Below are positions 11,571 through 23,200 of a stretch of 64,000 nucleotides of DNA, one piece after another. The DNA lies in NCBI GenBank assembly GCA_024449915.1, contig JAMZAV010000797.1, positions 124,001 through 188,000 on the forward strand, read 5' to 3'. The DNA is from Sweltsa coloradensis (taxonomy: Eukaryota > Arthropoda > Insecta > Plecoptera > Chloroperlidae). Below the pieces are notes generated by a model that saw only the letters and a program-made list of their open reading frames with translations, made no database searches and was not told the DNA's origin. A program made the position numbers and the translations under genes. Positions within the stretch are counted from its first letter, which is position 1, and every line of letters begins with the position of its first letter.

Positions 11571-11735
11571 ATTTCGCCTTTACCGTCACCTTCACTTTTG
11601 TCTTCACCGTCGACGTTACCGCCGCCTTCACCGTCGACTTCACCGTCGCCTTCACCGTCGACTTTACCGTCGCCTTCACCGTCGACTTTACCTCGCTTTC
11701 ACTGTCGCCTTCACCGTCGACTTTACCGTCGGTAC
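11571..11735 (+). repeat. 24-bp minisatellite inside the pol region
   Basis: Units built from 'ttcaccgtcgac' and 'tttaccgtcgcc' repeat about six times. One frame reads PSPSPSTLP repeats, another TVDFTVAF repeats. The array sits in the linker between protease and reverse transcriptase, and the coding frame changes across it. Confidence 0.85.
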
Positions 11736-13760
11736 CTTCGTCTAGCAACACTGTCCAAGAGCCCTCAGCGGATGAAGTTCAAAAGTTACTATTCATCACC
11801 GACAATGCATCACCACTTGTCACTTCATCAACTTTAGTGCTCGCTCCTGAACGCGTCACTGATCAGAATCTGTGCAGGTATCCATCGGCCGTATCCGACG
11901 GTCTCAGTCGACTGCCTACAGCCTTCGTAGTACATTTGGCTTATGTGTCACAATCCTCACTCCTAGAGCCTTCAAATCAGGACCCCTTGATTAATCTTAC
12001 AAAGCAATTTTGGGACTTGGAGCCTACCTTTCACCGACCAATTCTTCGACCCGAAGAACGACAAGCCAAAGACATCTACAAGAATACTACCACCTAGGAT
12101 ACTCTAGGACGCTTCATTGTTGCGCTCCCACTAACTGGCCAACCTTTGGAACGCTCTGAGCACATTGCATTACGTCAATTTAAATGCTTGGAAAATCGCC
12201 TTCTTCATCAACCAGACATTCAAGCTGCATATTGCGCTTCATGCGGGATTACCTAGAAAGTGGTCACATGGAACTTGTTAACCTAGCGGACATTACCCCA
12301 TATGAACCATATTATATTCCTCATCACCCTGTACATCGACCTGACGATCCACCCACCAAACTACGAGTAGTATTCAATGCGTCCACTGCCACGTCTAATG
12401 GAAAATCCTTAAACGACGTTATGCTGACTGGTCCTAAATTGCAAACTGATGTGTGTACAGTGCTTTTTCGCTTTCGCTTTCACGCATTCGTTTTTACTGC
12501 AGATGTCGATAATGTACCGGCAAATACTTGTTAACCCAGAGCATCGAGATCTTCAACGCATTGTGTGGCGATTTTCAGAACACGAACCTATACAACATTA
12601 TCGCCTCTGCACGGTGACTTACGGTACCTCCTCAGCTCCTTTTCTAGCGTTGCGCACCATTCAAGAACTTGCACATCAAAATTCAGAACGCCATCCCATT
12701 GCTTCTGAAGCCTTGCTTAAAGACATTTATGTCGACGATATTGTTACTGGCGCTGACACGCTTGATCTCGCCTTGGAGCGACGTGATGATTTGATTCAAT
12801 GTCTGAACGGGTGCTGTTTTGAATTGCGGAAATGGTGTGCCAACCACCCATCTCTACTGATAGGCCTAAACCCAGAACACTGTCGTCAAACTACGTCTGA
12901 TAGCAAGATATTATCATTGGACCATGATCCGGTATTCAAGGTGTTGGGACTTGGCTGGGACCCTTCTGATGACGCCTTTTGTTATGTTGTACGCCTCTCA
13001 AAACCAGCCACAACAAAACGACAAATCTTGTCACAGATGGCTCGTATATTTGACCCACCTGGTTGGCTTACACCAGTAACATTTTGTGCCAAGGTTTTCT
13101 TTCGCCGTATCTGCCAAACACGTCTATCTTGGGATGAAACCCCACCAAAGAACATTATCGACGCGTGGAGTCACTACCAGCAAGAATTGCCGTTATTGAA
13201 TCAAATTCGAATCCCCCGTCTTGTGTCAACATCATCTTCTCATACCCGTATTCTTGTTGGATTTTGTGATGCCTCAGAGGAAGGGTATGCCGCCGTTGTC
13301 TACCTTCATGTCTCTGAACCCAATGGGAGCATTACCGTCACTCAACTAAGAGCCAAATCGCGAGTGGCACCGCTTAAAAAAGTGTCCTTGCCGCGCCTTG
13401 AACTGTGCGCTGCTCAGTTACTTTCTCGAATTTATTCCCATACTCTCATCGACATGGGGGTCATCACCATTGCTAAACATTTTGCCTTCTCAGACTCCAC
13501 TATCGCATTAGCGTGGATATCCGCTGAGCCGCACCGATGGAAGACATTTATTGCAAACCGCGTGGTTGAAATTCAAGAAATATTACCATGTTCAGTATGG
13601 CACCATGTTGCTTCCGAGGACAATCCTGCTGATTGCGCCTCGCGGGGAATATATCCCAATCACCTGATAAATCATCCTTTGTGGTGGGAAGATCCATCTT
13701 GGTTAGCTAATCCAGTATCCACATGGCCATTAACTTATCCAAAATCATCTGATATGAACG
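11736..13760 (+). pseudogene. BEL/Pao reverse transcriptase and RNase H, frame-disrupted
   Basis: Copies element RNA into DNA and removes the template. After the minisatellite a linker runs to a stop at 12095-12097. RT then appears as KLRVVFNAS (about 12358), a frame break near 12505, MYRQILVNPEHRD (about 12510), and the catalytic YVDD at about 12728. RNase H follows with GFCDASEEGYAAVVY (about 13258), the E in LPRLELCAAQLLS, the D in FSDSTIALAWI and D in SEDNPADCASRG, so the four acidic positions are kept. A further shift near 12235 moves the coding signal to the frame that carries RT. Homology to Pao-type pol is strong by motif wording. Confidence 0.88.
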
Positions 13761-15303
13761 ACTCACAAGTTAATGCCAAATTGGTACCACCTCCAGTTTT
13801 CACGTTTGCAGTGCAAGTTGAACAGCTGGAGTTGGAAACTCTTTTCTCTTCCTATGTTCGTCTTTATCGAATTGTCGCCTATTGTCGCCGGTTTATACAC
13901 AACCGTCTCCACTCTCATCAGCTCATCACCGGACCTCTCTCCACCACCGAGCTTCATGAAGCTCAATTGTGTCTTATACGTCGAACCCAACGCTCCAGTT
14001 TGTCTGAGGAGTTGCGAGAAGCATCTCGTCCGAACACTCGCCACCGTCTTACACGCCAATTACGTTTATTCATAGATAACGACGGAATTTTGCGAGTTGG
14101 CGGTCGTCTATCCTTTGCCAACATTGCTTATGAGCATCGTCACCCTGCCTTACTACCCAAAGAGCATCCTTTTACATATTTGGTGATTGAGAATGCTCAC
14201 GTCGTCAACTTACATGCCGGCTCACTTGCCACTCATGCCTATCTTCGGCAAAAATTCTGGATAATGGACGGGCGGAACGTTTTCGTTTGCAGCTTGCCAA
14301 GTGTAATCGTTGCTTTACAGTAAAACCAAGACCCATTATTCAACCAATGGGAGACCTCCCGCTTGAACGTGTTTCTAGTTTAGGACCATTCGTAAACACT
14401 GGGGTGGATTACGCCGGTCCTTACACTGTTTCCGCCGCTTGCCTCCGAGGGGCCCGAACTCTAAAAGCATACTTGTGCATTTTCATATGTTTTGCCACCA
14501 AGGCTGTTCACCTGGAATTGGCTTCAGATCTCTCTACTCCCACTTTCCTTGCTGCTTATCGTCGCTTTGTGGGACGTCGTGGACATCCCTCCACTATATT
14601 CAGCGACAACGGCACCAACTTCATTGGCGCAATCAATGAAATACATCGTCTAAGCCAGCTCCTCACTTCTCAAATTCATCAGGATGCAATCACCGAAGCT
14701 GCTTCCGTTTGTGGCACAGAATGGCGATTTATTCCTCCTTCAGCGCCGCATTTTGGTGGACACTGGGAGGCTGGGGTAAAGTCTGCAAAGCAACTCATAC
14801 GGAACGCCATTGGTGAACAAGTCCTTACCTTTGAGGAGCTCAATACGGTCCTAGTACAAGTTGAAGCTGTACTTAATTCGCGCCCGTTGTATGCACTATC
14901 GTCTGATCCGGCTGACGTCGCCTATCTATCCCCGGGTCATTTCCTAATATTTCGTCCGTTGACTGCACCTCCCGATGAGCCCCGCTACACCAACCGCATC
15001 GCCTGTTTGTCTCGTTGGCATTTGGTGCAAAAGATCGTCCATGACTTTTGGAAGCGCTGGCAAATAGAATACCTTCACACTCAGCAGCAACGATATAAAT
15101 GGACATCGCCAGCAAACAACATTCTTCCGGGGACTGTCGTCATTGTTGCCGAAGATAATCTTCCCCCTCTGCGCTGGACCATGGGCCGTATTGTTACTGT
15201 TAAACCTGGTACAGATGGAATATCTCGAGTTGCCGATGTCATCACCTCCCACGGCCTCATAACTCGGCCAATTGTGAAACTTTGCCCACTTCCTACTCAA
15301 TGA
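13761..15303 (+). pseudogene. BEL/Pao integrase, one frameshift
   Basis: Inserts the cDNA into the genome. The N-terminal zinc-binding part has its two histidines near 14196-14245 (HVVNLHAGSLATH) and its cysteine pair (KCNRCF) near 14298, but these lie in different frames, with the break around 14285-14295. The catalytic core is intact from 14287 on: D in VDYAGP (about 14404), D in SDNGTNF (about 14600) and E in HFGGHWEAG (about 14750). The C-terminal segment ends at CPLPTQ and a stop at 15301-15303, 25 bp before the 3' LTR. Confidence 0.9.
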
Positions 15304-15316
15304 AGCGAAGCCTTCA

Positions 15317-15328
15317 TGGGGGCCGGAA
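15317..15328 (+). promoter_or_regulatory. Polypurine tract of the BEL/Pao element
   Basis: The sequence gggggccggaa directly precedes the TG of the 3' LTR, the expected plus-strand primer position. It is a purine run interrupted by cc. Confidence 0.6.
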
Positions 15329-15520
15329 TGTTAGATCGGAGCATCTTGAATTATTATGTTTTAACCTCTTTGTTGTTCATTGTTTTGTTTATGTGTTCTT
15401 TTCTTCTTGTTTTATGTATTATTATAAAATCACCTATGTCTTCCGTTGTCTTTCATCACCTATGAAAATAAACACTATTTCTCTTTGAATATTTGAGTAT
15501 TTGTCTTCACCTGATATACA
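15329..15520 (+). repeat. BEL/Pao 3' LTR
   Basis: 192 bp, same start and end as the 5' LTR, with three differences (g to a, one T missing, t to a). Confidence 0.95.
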
Positions 15521-15679
15521 CCAACTGTGTGGGCTATCCTCAGAAAACAAGAAATAATATTAAAAACTTCCAAAAATATAAGCCAAGACAAGGCTTCCCA
15601 TAGAAAAACAAAATAACAACAACAAAACAAACAGTTACCATGATCAGGCTCCGCCTTCTATAAAATTGCATTACATTCT

Positions 15680-16530
15680 AATGAAGTCTTTTTCACAACC
15701 AGATCAACCTCACATTTGAGAATTTCTGGTGCGTATCCGATCACTCCGTCGAACTCCACTTTCTTGGGGCTAATCCATTTCCGGGACAGGGAGGACGAGA
15801 AGGCCTGCATTCGAAACCGGGAGTAAGATCTCGGGGATAATGCGTTTATTTACGATACGGCCAGCGTTGGAGTTGTCTTGAATTAGTTTTACTATGGGCG
15901 CCCACGACCAGCTCAGCTTAAACCCAACAAATTGTTTGGTGTTTTAGCTATTTCAATGGACTCTCTAACCAATCTTGGTAGTAACCGAGGCTCTTTGCAA
16001 ACTATTGTGGCACTATCAAACAGAATTTCATGTCTTGGATTATTAGCATTTTCACAAGCATGTTTAGCAACCGCCGACTGTTCCTCTCGAGCATGCCTAC
16101 AATGCGCTTTATGTTCTTTCAATCTTGTTCCTACTGTCCTGCATGTTTGGCCTATATAAACCAATCCACACTTGCAAGGAATTTGGTAAACACCACTCTC
16201 TTGCAGTGGAATTATATCCTTGACTGGCTTCATCAAATGGGCTACCTTTTTCCATGGAGTATAAATAGTTTTTATATCTTTTTTGGCTAAAATACGACCA
16301 ATTCTGTCCGTCGTGTACTTCACGTAAGGCATGAAAGCTCTCGTGATGTTACCGGTAGCCTCATCTTCAACTATCTCACCGTTGACAGGTCTCTGTGGTC
16401 TATTAAAAGCCCTGTTGATGGTCGCATTACTGTATCCATTGTTTAACAATGCTTCTCTGAGCACCACCTTTTCCCTCCCTAAACTTGCTTCGTCGGGGAT
16501 ATCACATCTTTTTGTTGTTTGTTTCATATC
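15680..16530 (-). mobile_element. 5'-truncated Penelope-like element
   Basis: Contains the C-terminal linker and GIY-YIG endonuclease of a Penelope-like element plus about 230 bp of 3' untranslated sequence. The reverse transcriptase that should precede it is absent above 16530, so the copy is 5'-truncated. Confidence 0.8.
15913..16527 (-). pseudogene. Penelope-like C-terminal region with GIY-YIG endonuclease
   Basis: A 204-codon open frame. Residues about 20-110 match the stretch between RT and endonuclease in Penelope-like proteins (REALLNNGYSNATINRAF, then PYVKYTTDRIGRIL and KDIIPLQESG). Residues about 118-150 form the endonuclease: GVYQIPCKCGLVYIGQT (the GIY and YIG positions), then R in TRLKEH, with the CxC and downstream H/C residues that Penelope endonucleases carry. 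In the living element this would nick DNA for insertion. The Met at 16527 is not a natural start; the frame simply begins at the truncation. It lies about 400 bp beyond the BEL/Pao 3' LTR, on the other strand. Confidence 0.85.
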
Positions 16531-16779
16531 AAGGCTTGAAATATGTGAAATACGTGTAAAGGATGATACAGTGCCTTTAAAACAGATTGTCTAGAAACAA
16601 AAGCTACCTTTTTTTTCTTTAAAATATGTAGGCCTAGTTGACAATATTCAATGCTTTAATTAATTTTAATATGGTTAATGTCGTCTTGGGTTTTGGTGTG
16701 AATGATTTGTTGACCGGACTATAACACATTGACGCATTATTTTAATCAGCAATTAAAATATAAAAAAATGTAATAAATA
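16531..16779. other. AT-rich spacer
   Basis: No gene or recognisable element. Confidence 0.4.
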
Positions 16780-18010
16780 CGACCTTATGTTTTTCCCAAA
16801 GTAAAGAGTGGTAGGGAACAGTGGGGTTGAAATATCGCTTGTCTCCTGGCGGATTATTATGTTTCATATAATTTTGTACCATCATGCCAAATTTCATGCT
16901 GATAACTCATTCGGTACCTTTATGGTGAATGCTGGAAATCAAGGTAAAAATAATATAAACTATTAGGGATGGGGGTTGAAAAAGTGTTGTTTAGGAAATG
17001 AGAATAGGCTTATTCGGTTAAAACACATTAAAACATAATTTACAAATTTGAATAAAAATACAATTTTGGGTTAGAGCTATGAATTATTCCAATTTTAGGG
17101 GATGATTTATGAGATGTTGGGGGTGGAATATCGCTTGCATCGCGACGAATTATTTTTCATATTAGTATGTAACATCATGCCAAATTTCATGCTGATAACT
17201 CATTAGGTGCCTTTATGGTGAATGCTGGAAATCAAGGTAAAAATAATATAAACTATAAATGATGGGGGTTGAAAAAATGTGGTTAAGGAAATGAGAATAA
17301 GCCGATTGGGTTAAAACACATTAAAACATAATTTTAATAACCACCTAATTTGAATAAAACATAAATTTTAGATTAGAGTTATGAATTATTCCAATTTAAG
17401 GGGGTGTTGAGGGTGGAATATTGCTTGCCTCTCGGCGGATTATTTTTCATATTATTATGTACCATAATGTTAAATTTCATGATTATAACTCATAAGGTGC
17501 CTTCGTGGTGAATGCTGGTAATCAAGATAAAAATAATATAAACTATTAGGGATGGGGGTTGACAAAATGTGGTTTATATAATGAAAATATGCCGATTGGG
17601 TTAAAGTACATTAAAACATAATTTTAATAACTAATTCAAATAAAAATTCAATTTTAGGGGATTATTTAGGGGGTGTTGGGGGTGGAAAATCGCTTGCCTC
17701 TCGGCGAATGATTTTTCTTATTAGTATGTACCATCATGCCAAATTTCATGCTGATAACTCATTAGGTGCCTTCATGGTTAATGCTGGAACTCAAGGTAAA
17801 AATAATATAAACTATTAGGGATGGGGGTTGACAAAATGTGGTTTATATAATGAGAATAGGCCGATTGGATTAAAACACTGAAGAACACAATTTGAATACC
17901 TAATTTGAATAAAAATTCAATTTTGGGTTAGAGCTATGAATTATTTTAATTTTAGGGGATGATTTAGGGGGGGTTGGAAGTGGAATATTGCTTGTCTCTC
18001 GGCGGAAGTT
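16780..18010 (+). repeat. Tandem satellite, about 270-293 bp units, four to five copies
   Basis: The landmark gggggttg occurs at 16971, 17264, 17554 and 17823 (steps of 293, 290, 269). Each unit also carries 'aatgctggaa', 'aaaacataatttt', 'gagctatgaattatt' and 'gcttgcctctcggcgga' (small changes). An isolated one-and-a-half-unit copy is at 26561-26965. There are no coding features. Confidence 0.9.
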
Positions 18011-18109
18011 TGTGAGTCTGAGATACATCTAAGTGTGGTCCAAGTTTCATAGTTCTAAGATGTACCGTTTTCTCTGTAGGCTCTTATTCCTCTATGGCAG
18101 AATCCACTA

Positions 18110-18172
18110 CCCCCCAACCAACCAACCAACCAACCAACCAACCAAACCAACAACCAACAACCAACCAACCAA
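18110..18172 (+). repeat. (AACC)n microsatellite
   Basis: Runs of ccaa units with later interruptions. ORFs crossing it read PTNQPTNQ and are not genes. Confidence 0.9.
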
Positions 18173-18179
18173 CAGCAGC

Positions 18180-19948
18180 GAAGATTTTCATCTATTCTTA
18201 CGCACTTTTTTTAACACAGAACGGGTTATCGGATCGGGCTGATTTTTTTTTGGTATTTCATGGACCACATATCATATCAGGTCATATACCGAGTTTCAAG
18301 ATTGTAAATCTTTCGGGACGGTGTGTGCAGATAGCTGAAAACCCCCCAACTCGGGTAGCTGTAAACAGGGCCGAGTTATCGTCGCCTACTAGCAGTCGCG
18401 TGCGCTTGGCTGCGGGCGAACGACCGTCGCCCTAGATCCAAACAGAATTATTAGCTCTAGTGCAAATAATCCAATTGAAAATGCGCCTACTTACTCAGCA
18501 ACATGTGTTGTTTTCTCAGCAATACAATTCTTTGAAAACACGATTTATTATGCGCTGTCATTCGAAGGAAATTATATACCTAGGCCCTACACGTGATATT
18601 ATGTATAATCAACGAATTGTCTGCAATGGATCGAATGTGACTCGAAAACTGCTGCAGACGTCCCAACACTAGTAGAAGCAAGTTGAGTTTAAGTTGTGTT
18701 CGTGTAGGTAGCTTCCTGGCAGCAACTTTGCTAAGTCTTGAGGTTCCAGATTTCATGGAGAACAACAGAAGAGGAGCGATGCATTCATTGAGGCGCATCT
18801 TGTTTTGGCAAGGTATGGAAAGAGACACTTAATATTCTGATTCAGGCCCTTAGGATATGATACAGTTACATAACAGAATATGTTTGAGCATGCAGCATGC
18901 TCGCTAGACAGGTGGAGGTGTTTAGCGAATGCTTTAAATTCAATTGCTGCAGCCGCTCGAGATGCATTCCATTCGTCAGATACCTTCCAAAAGATACGCT
19001 TGGAAGTTGAAAGTCACGTTGATGGATGGGCGTATTTAGCCTTACTCCATGTTTTCCTATATTATTACTTCTGTTTTGTTTACCATAGTTGTTGTTAGTT
19101 TGTTGTATTAATTTCTATACGACAATGTCCTCTAGAAAATCCAATATGAAAATATATTTACGGGTAACGACTGCGAGATGTCAATGACCCCGCTGCCCCG
19201 CTCCACCGTTTGTCTCCCTAGGACAGCGAGCACGCTTCAAGGCACAATACCCCGAACGTTTGGATATTGGAGTTATTAGTGATGGTCAACCTACGAGCTT
19301 GTTGATTTATTTAAGATTCTCTGAAACTTTCATCATATTTGAAGTACCTTGTTTGTGCAAAAGTTAACGAAAAAATGCAATATCGTATAAAATATATTGC
19401 TTTTTTTAAATGCAAATTTAAATTTAAAAAAAAATCATTCGACCTAAAATCGTGACAGGTCTCACTTCCGATATTTTTAAGGTCATCTGAAAATGTCAGT
19501 TTGAATGGGCCATGTCACTATTTGGACAAAAAAATTATCCCGCAAGACTTGTGTGTCTCCATGGTCGATTTCTGGTTTTTATCTTGTCTCTCAAGCTGAT
19601 CATATACACAAGTCTTACAAAACTATTTAATTCTTCAGAACATCTTAGCAATATCGGAGCCGCTGTTTGTCTGGTAGTGAGCAAATACATTAGGGAATAT
19701 GCAACCGTTCAAACTGTGAGCACCACTGAGCATCACAGAATGATGTATTACTAATCTATTAGAAGAGAATATTTAATTTATTCTGTGGCCTAATGAACTA
19801 AGCTATTATCTTATTTGTTAAAACTTTTTTTTTATCCAACACCAGAAACATGTTAAAAACATTGTTCTCCGCAGAGCGGCTAAGGGTGAAAAAGCAAGAT
19901 CGATTTTAAACCGGGGGCACACTGTTATGGCAATCTGCTTTACCCCCG
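18180..19948. other. Intergenic, no gene seen
   Basis: No supported gene or element. Short ORFs (for example 18460-18672, 18880-19098, 19512-19754) have no recognisable domains or splice context. Confidence 0.4.
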
Positions 19949-20068
19949 TTGCCACCAGCAGGTATTGTTCCCAAGTGGCCACCTACTCAAGTACCGGCCA
20001 CGCCCGATGTTGCTTAACTTCGGTGATCTATTGGGAAGCAGTGTATTTAACATGGCATGGTCGTTGGC
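19949..20068 (-). rRNA. 5S rRNA copy, probably a pseudogene
   Basis: Read on the minus strand from 20068: gccaacgaccatgcc, then atcaccgaagttaagcaaca (box A region), tcgggcgtggccggtact, and an end ctgctggtggc. Length is about 118-120 nt as expected. Helix I ends (gccaacgac / ggtggc) still pair partly. Several positions depart from insect 5S, for example the loop B stretch gcttcccaatag, and it is a single isolated copy, so it is likely a dispersed pseudogene rather than part of an rDNA array. Confidence 0.75.
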
Positions 20069-20250
20069 AAAACTAAATGACTAGAAAAAGAGGTTTGGAC
20101 GTTCATAACAAACAGAAACATGAACAAATACCCTACACAACCTCGCCTTTACGTTATTATGTCTAGCGTTGCACCCTATACCCGTGTATCCAAGATCTTG
20201 CGCACCCATCAGCCCCAGAGAGAGCTACAGTGTTCTCTTCTCTCCCACAG

Positions 20251-23200
20251 GATTCCTCCCCGAGGACTCTGAACACACCCTGGACTACTACATCCAGGAC
20301 TTCAACCCCCGGCTCAGACGGCTCATCAACCGTCATCAGTACCTGCGCTCCTTGATATCGTTCCTGCGCACCTCCAACCCTTGGGTGATCCTAGCCTTCC
20401 TGTTGATTCACTCAATGGTGGTTCACCCGGTAGCTATTTACATAGAACGAGACAACATTCAGGTCGTTGTCGAGAACGCTTTAATGATGATTATTTTAGG
20501 AATCGGTTTCATTGTAGCATTGACTATGTTTTTTGAAAAGGAGAAACTGAATAATCTTCTAACTAGGATAGACAATTTCATCATGCTATTTACAATGGAT
20601 AATGATGAGCAACAGAAGATGATAAAGACAACACATCGTGTTTGTGGGTGGATCCAGAAAATCACAATCCTGTGTGCGACTCCTTGTATCGCTGTTCTTG
20701 TAGTCGTGTACTTCCTGGTTGGCTGTTTACCCCTCAGGAAGAAAATGTTTCCGTAAGACTCTTTCAATAAGATTGAACTCTTATACTTACTAGACTAGTT
20801 AGTAATGAAGTTAAGTCTACTCAAGACTATTTTACATTCTTGCATTACTTTTTATAGAACAGAATTTTGGAGTTTTCACTTTTCAATTTAGTCTTTGAAT
20901 AGCTATATAGGCATTAAAGAACTTCATCTTAAAATAAATAAAATTAAAATTAAATATTAAGTTGTATTTTGGCATAACAAATACTAAAATAAATAAGTCA
21001 TAATTATTTAAGTATTTACGTCCAAACTTACAATTGACACGATAACCCAGTATAAATAACATGTTTTCTTTCCAGGGGATGGTATCCATACGACGTTTTA
21101 TCATCTCCCGCCTACGAAATAACACATTTTACCACGATATTGCTAATTATTTCAGGCGTGTTGGCAGGAAACTCTTTAATAACAGTTGTGTTAACACCAT
21201 TTCTCTGGTCAAATGTACATTTCCAGATATCTTGTTATAAGTTTCAAAACGTTCGTCATACATCATTTCAAACTGTAAAGCAGAGAAAGCAACGTGAGCT
21301 AGAAGAGCGCACTAAGTCTCTGCGTCGTACACAGCTCGGAAACAACAAGGGCCAGGCTGCACCTGCAAGAACGTTCAGGTATAAGGTCATCACTCCTGGG
21401 GTTGTGGCCCAAGGTCACGGCACTCGAGCTAGAAGATATAACCTGAGATTCCAAACAACTCCGCTCAGAACTGGACCGGATGTAACATCTAGGTTGGGTG
21501 ACCTGGAGACTGTCGTGGTGACCAAGGAGGAAGTTCACGTGGAAATGTGTGTTCAACTGGGGACGTTTGTCAAGGTTGCACCAAGACTCTTTGAGGTAAG
21601 GTTTGGATCATTGTTTTTGCTCCCATTGTCTTCAATACGGGGGGAAAGTTTTAACCTTCCCACCCATAAAATGTGGGGGGTACAGAGGTCACTTCTACAA
21701 TTCACAAGTCGCATTAGTAAAACTAACATACTTTGATTGTATGGTGACTGTTGTACGTGTTTGTTTCAGATTTGCACATGACATTCGAGAAGTTCTACGA
21801 TATGTGTTCGCCGCGGTAATTGCAGGAAACGTTATTGTGTATGGAGTCGTGATTTCTGTATTTACACATGTAAGTAAAATCATAAGTAGATTAAATTAAA
21901 AATGTTGAAATGTATTTAATTTTTTCGAGTCAAAACATAATTATTTAAGAATAATGTAAAAAGACATCACGGTTGCAGCGAAATAATTTATAATTTATAA
22001 GTATATTACATATTTAACACTGGTCATTGTCAGAAAAAGTAGAGAATGTTGAACTTTTAAAATGATTTTATTTTAAACATAGATCTCGCTGAGTTCCCCA
22101 ATCGTAGGCCTGCAAGTGCAAAACCAAGCAACTTCTGAGGTGAATGTGTTGTTTTAACAAATCTTCCAAGGTTTGAATAACTCTGGATAGTCAATGTTTG
22201 CAAACGTCTGCATGAAGGACAAGATTAGGGTCACAGCTAGTTCAGTTTAGGCAAAGGATGATATCAGTTAATCGTTAAACGTGCGCGACAACTAGCTTAG
22301 TCACGTGGCTGATATAGTTGCAGTATAAGATGGGACCCAGAAGAGAACCTTGAGGTACCCCTGCTAGGATAAGTCAAGACGTTGATAAGTAATGGCCAGA
22401 TTGTGCTATGAAGGATACTTAATCATTGACCATTGCACACTTTTCTCTTTGCAGGCTGAAAGCTTTACTGCAAAGATAGTCGCACAACTTCTAGCTTCTG
22501 GTGAGGCTATTTGCGTGTTTCTATTGCTCAGCATCCTGGCTAATGTCGTTGCTGACCAGGTAACTAATAAACCATATTTTCTAGTGTTCTAGTAGAATAT
22601 GCACCACTGATTTCTGCACTATACCACCTTAGCCCTATGCTAAATGTCAGGTCTTATAAGCATAGTGTACGATGTGTTGTTCGAAGCACGGTGCCTGTAG
22701 CCTCGGACGGTCCATTTTCGTAGTAAAAAAAAATTTTAAAAAAATTTAATCGAAAATCATTGAAAAAAAATAACTTGGTCATTGACTTTTTAGGCTTCTC
22801 GTCATGAACCAAATTCAATGGCCAAGTATTTTTTTTTTTATGATTTAGAGATTAAAATTTTTACTTTTCTACCACAAAAGTGGTTGGCTTGGCGCTCGTC
22901 AACGGGCGAAATGATCTTACTTCTTTTCAATGCGAAACTTGGGAGAAAGAATGAAATGCTTGGCTCAACTTCTATATCTCACAGCATTCACAGCCGAAGA
23001 CTTTTAAAGGAGAGATTGGCTGCCGTTTTTTCTTCTTCAAATTTTTGTATTTGGGTGCCATAATTATGATTATACTCCAACAGAAGACACACAAACTTAC
23101 TTGACGAACTTCAAGACACCTGTAATGATGATAAGAATTGAACATAGATAATTATTTAATGAATATACTAGCAACGAGTATTAGTAACTCACTAATGGTG

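Larger units (their letters stand above)
9192..15520 (+). mobile_element. BEL/Pao LTR retrotransposon
   Basis: A complete-looking 6.3-kb element: LTR, primer site, gag with three zinc knuckles, aspartic protease (DTGS), reverse transcriptase (YVDD), RNase H, integrase (D, D, E), polypurine tract, LTR. Gene order PR-RT-RH-IN and the YVDD motif and Pao-type RNase H/integrase wording fit the BEL/Pao superfamily. The flanking pentamers are ccgac (9187-9191) and ccaac (15521-15525), a possible 5-bp target duplication with one change. The reading frames are broken in at least seven places. Confidence 0.93.

Noticed and set aside
11500..11751. Minus-strand ORF of KSTVKATV repeats
   Set aside because: Antisense reading of the minisatellite in the BEL/Pao element.
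18094..18435. 113-codon ORF with PTNQPTNQ repeats
   Set aside because: Produced by the AACC microsatellite; nothing else supports a protein.
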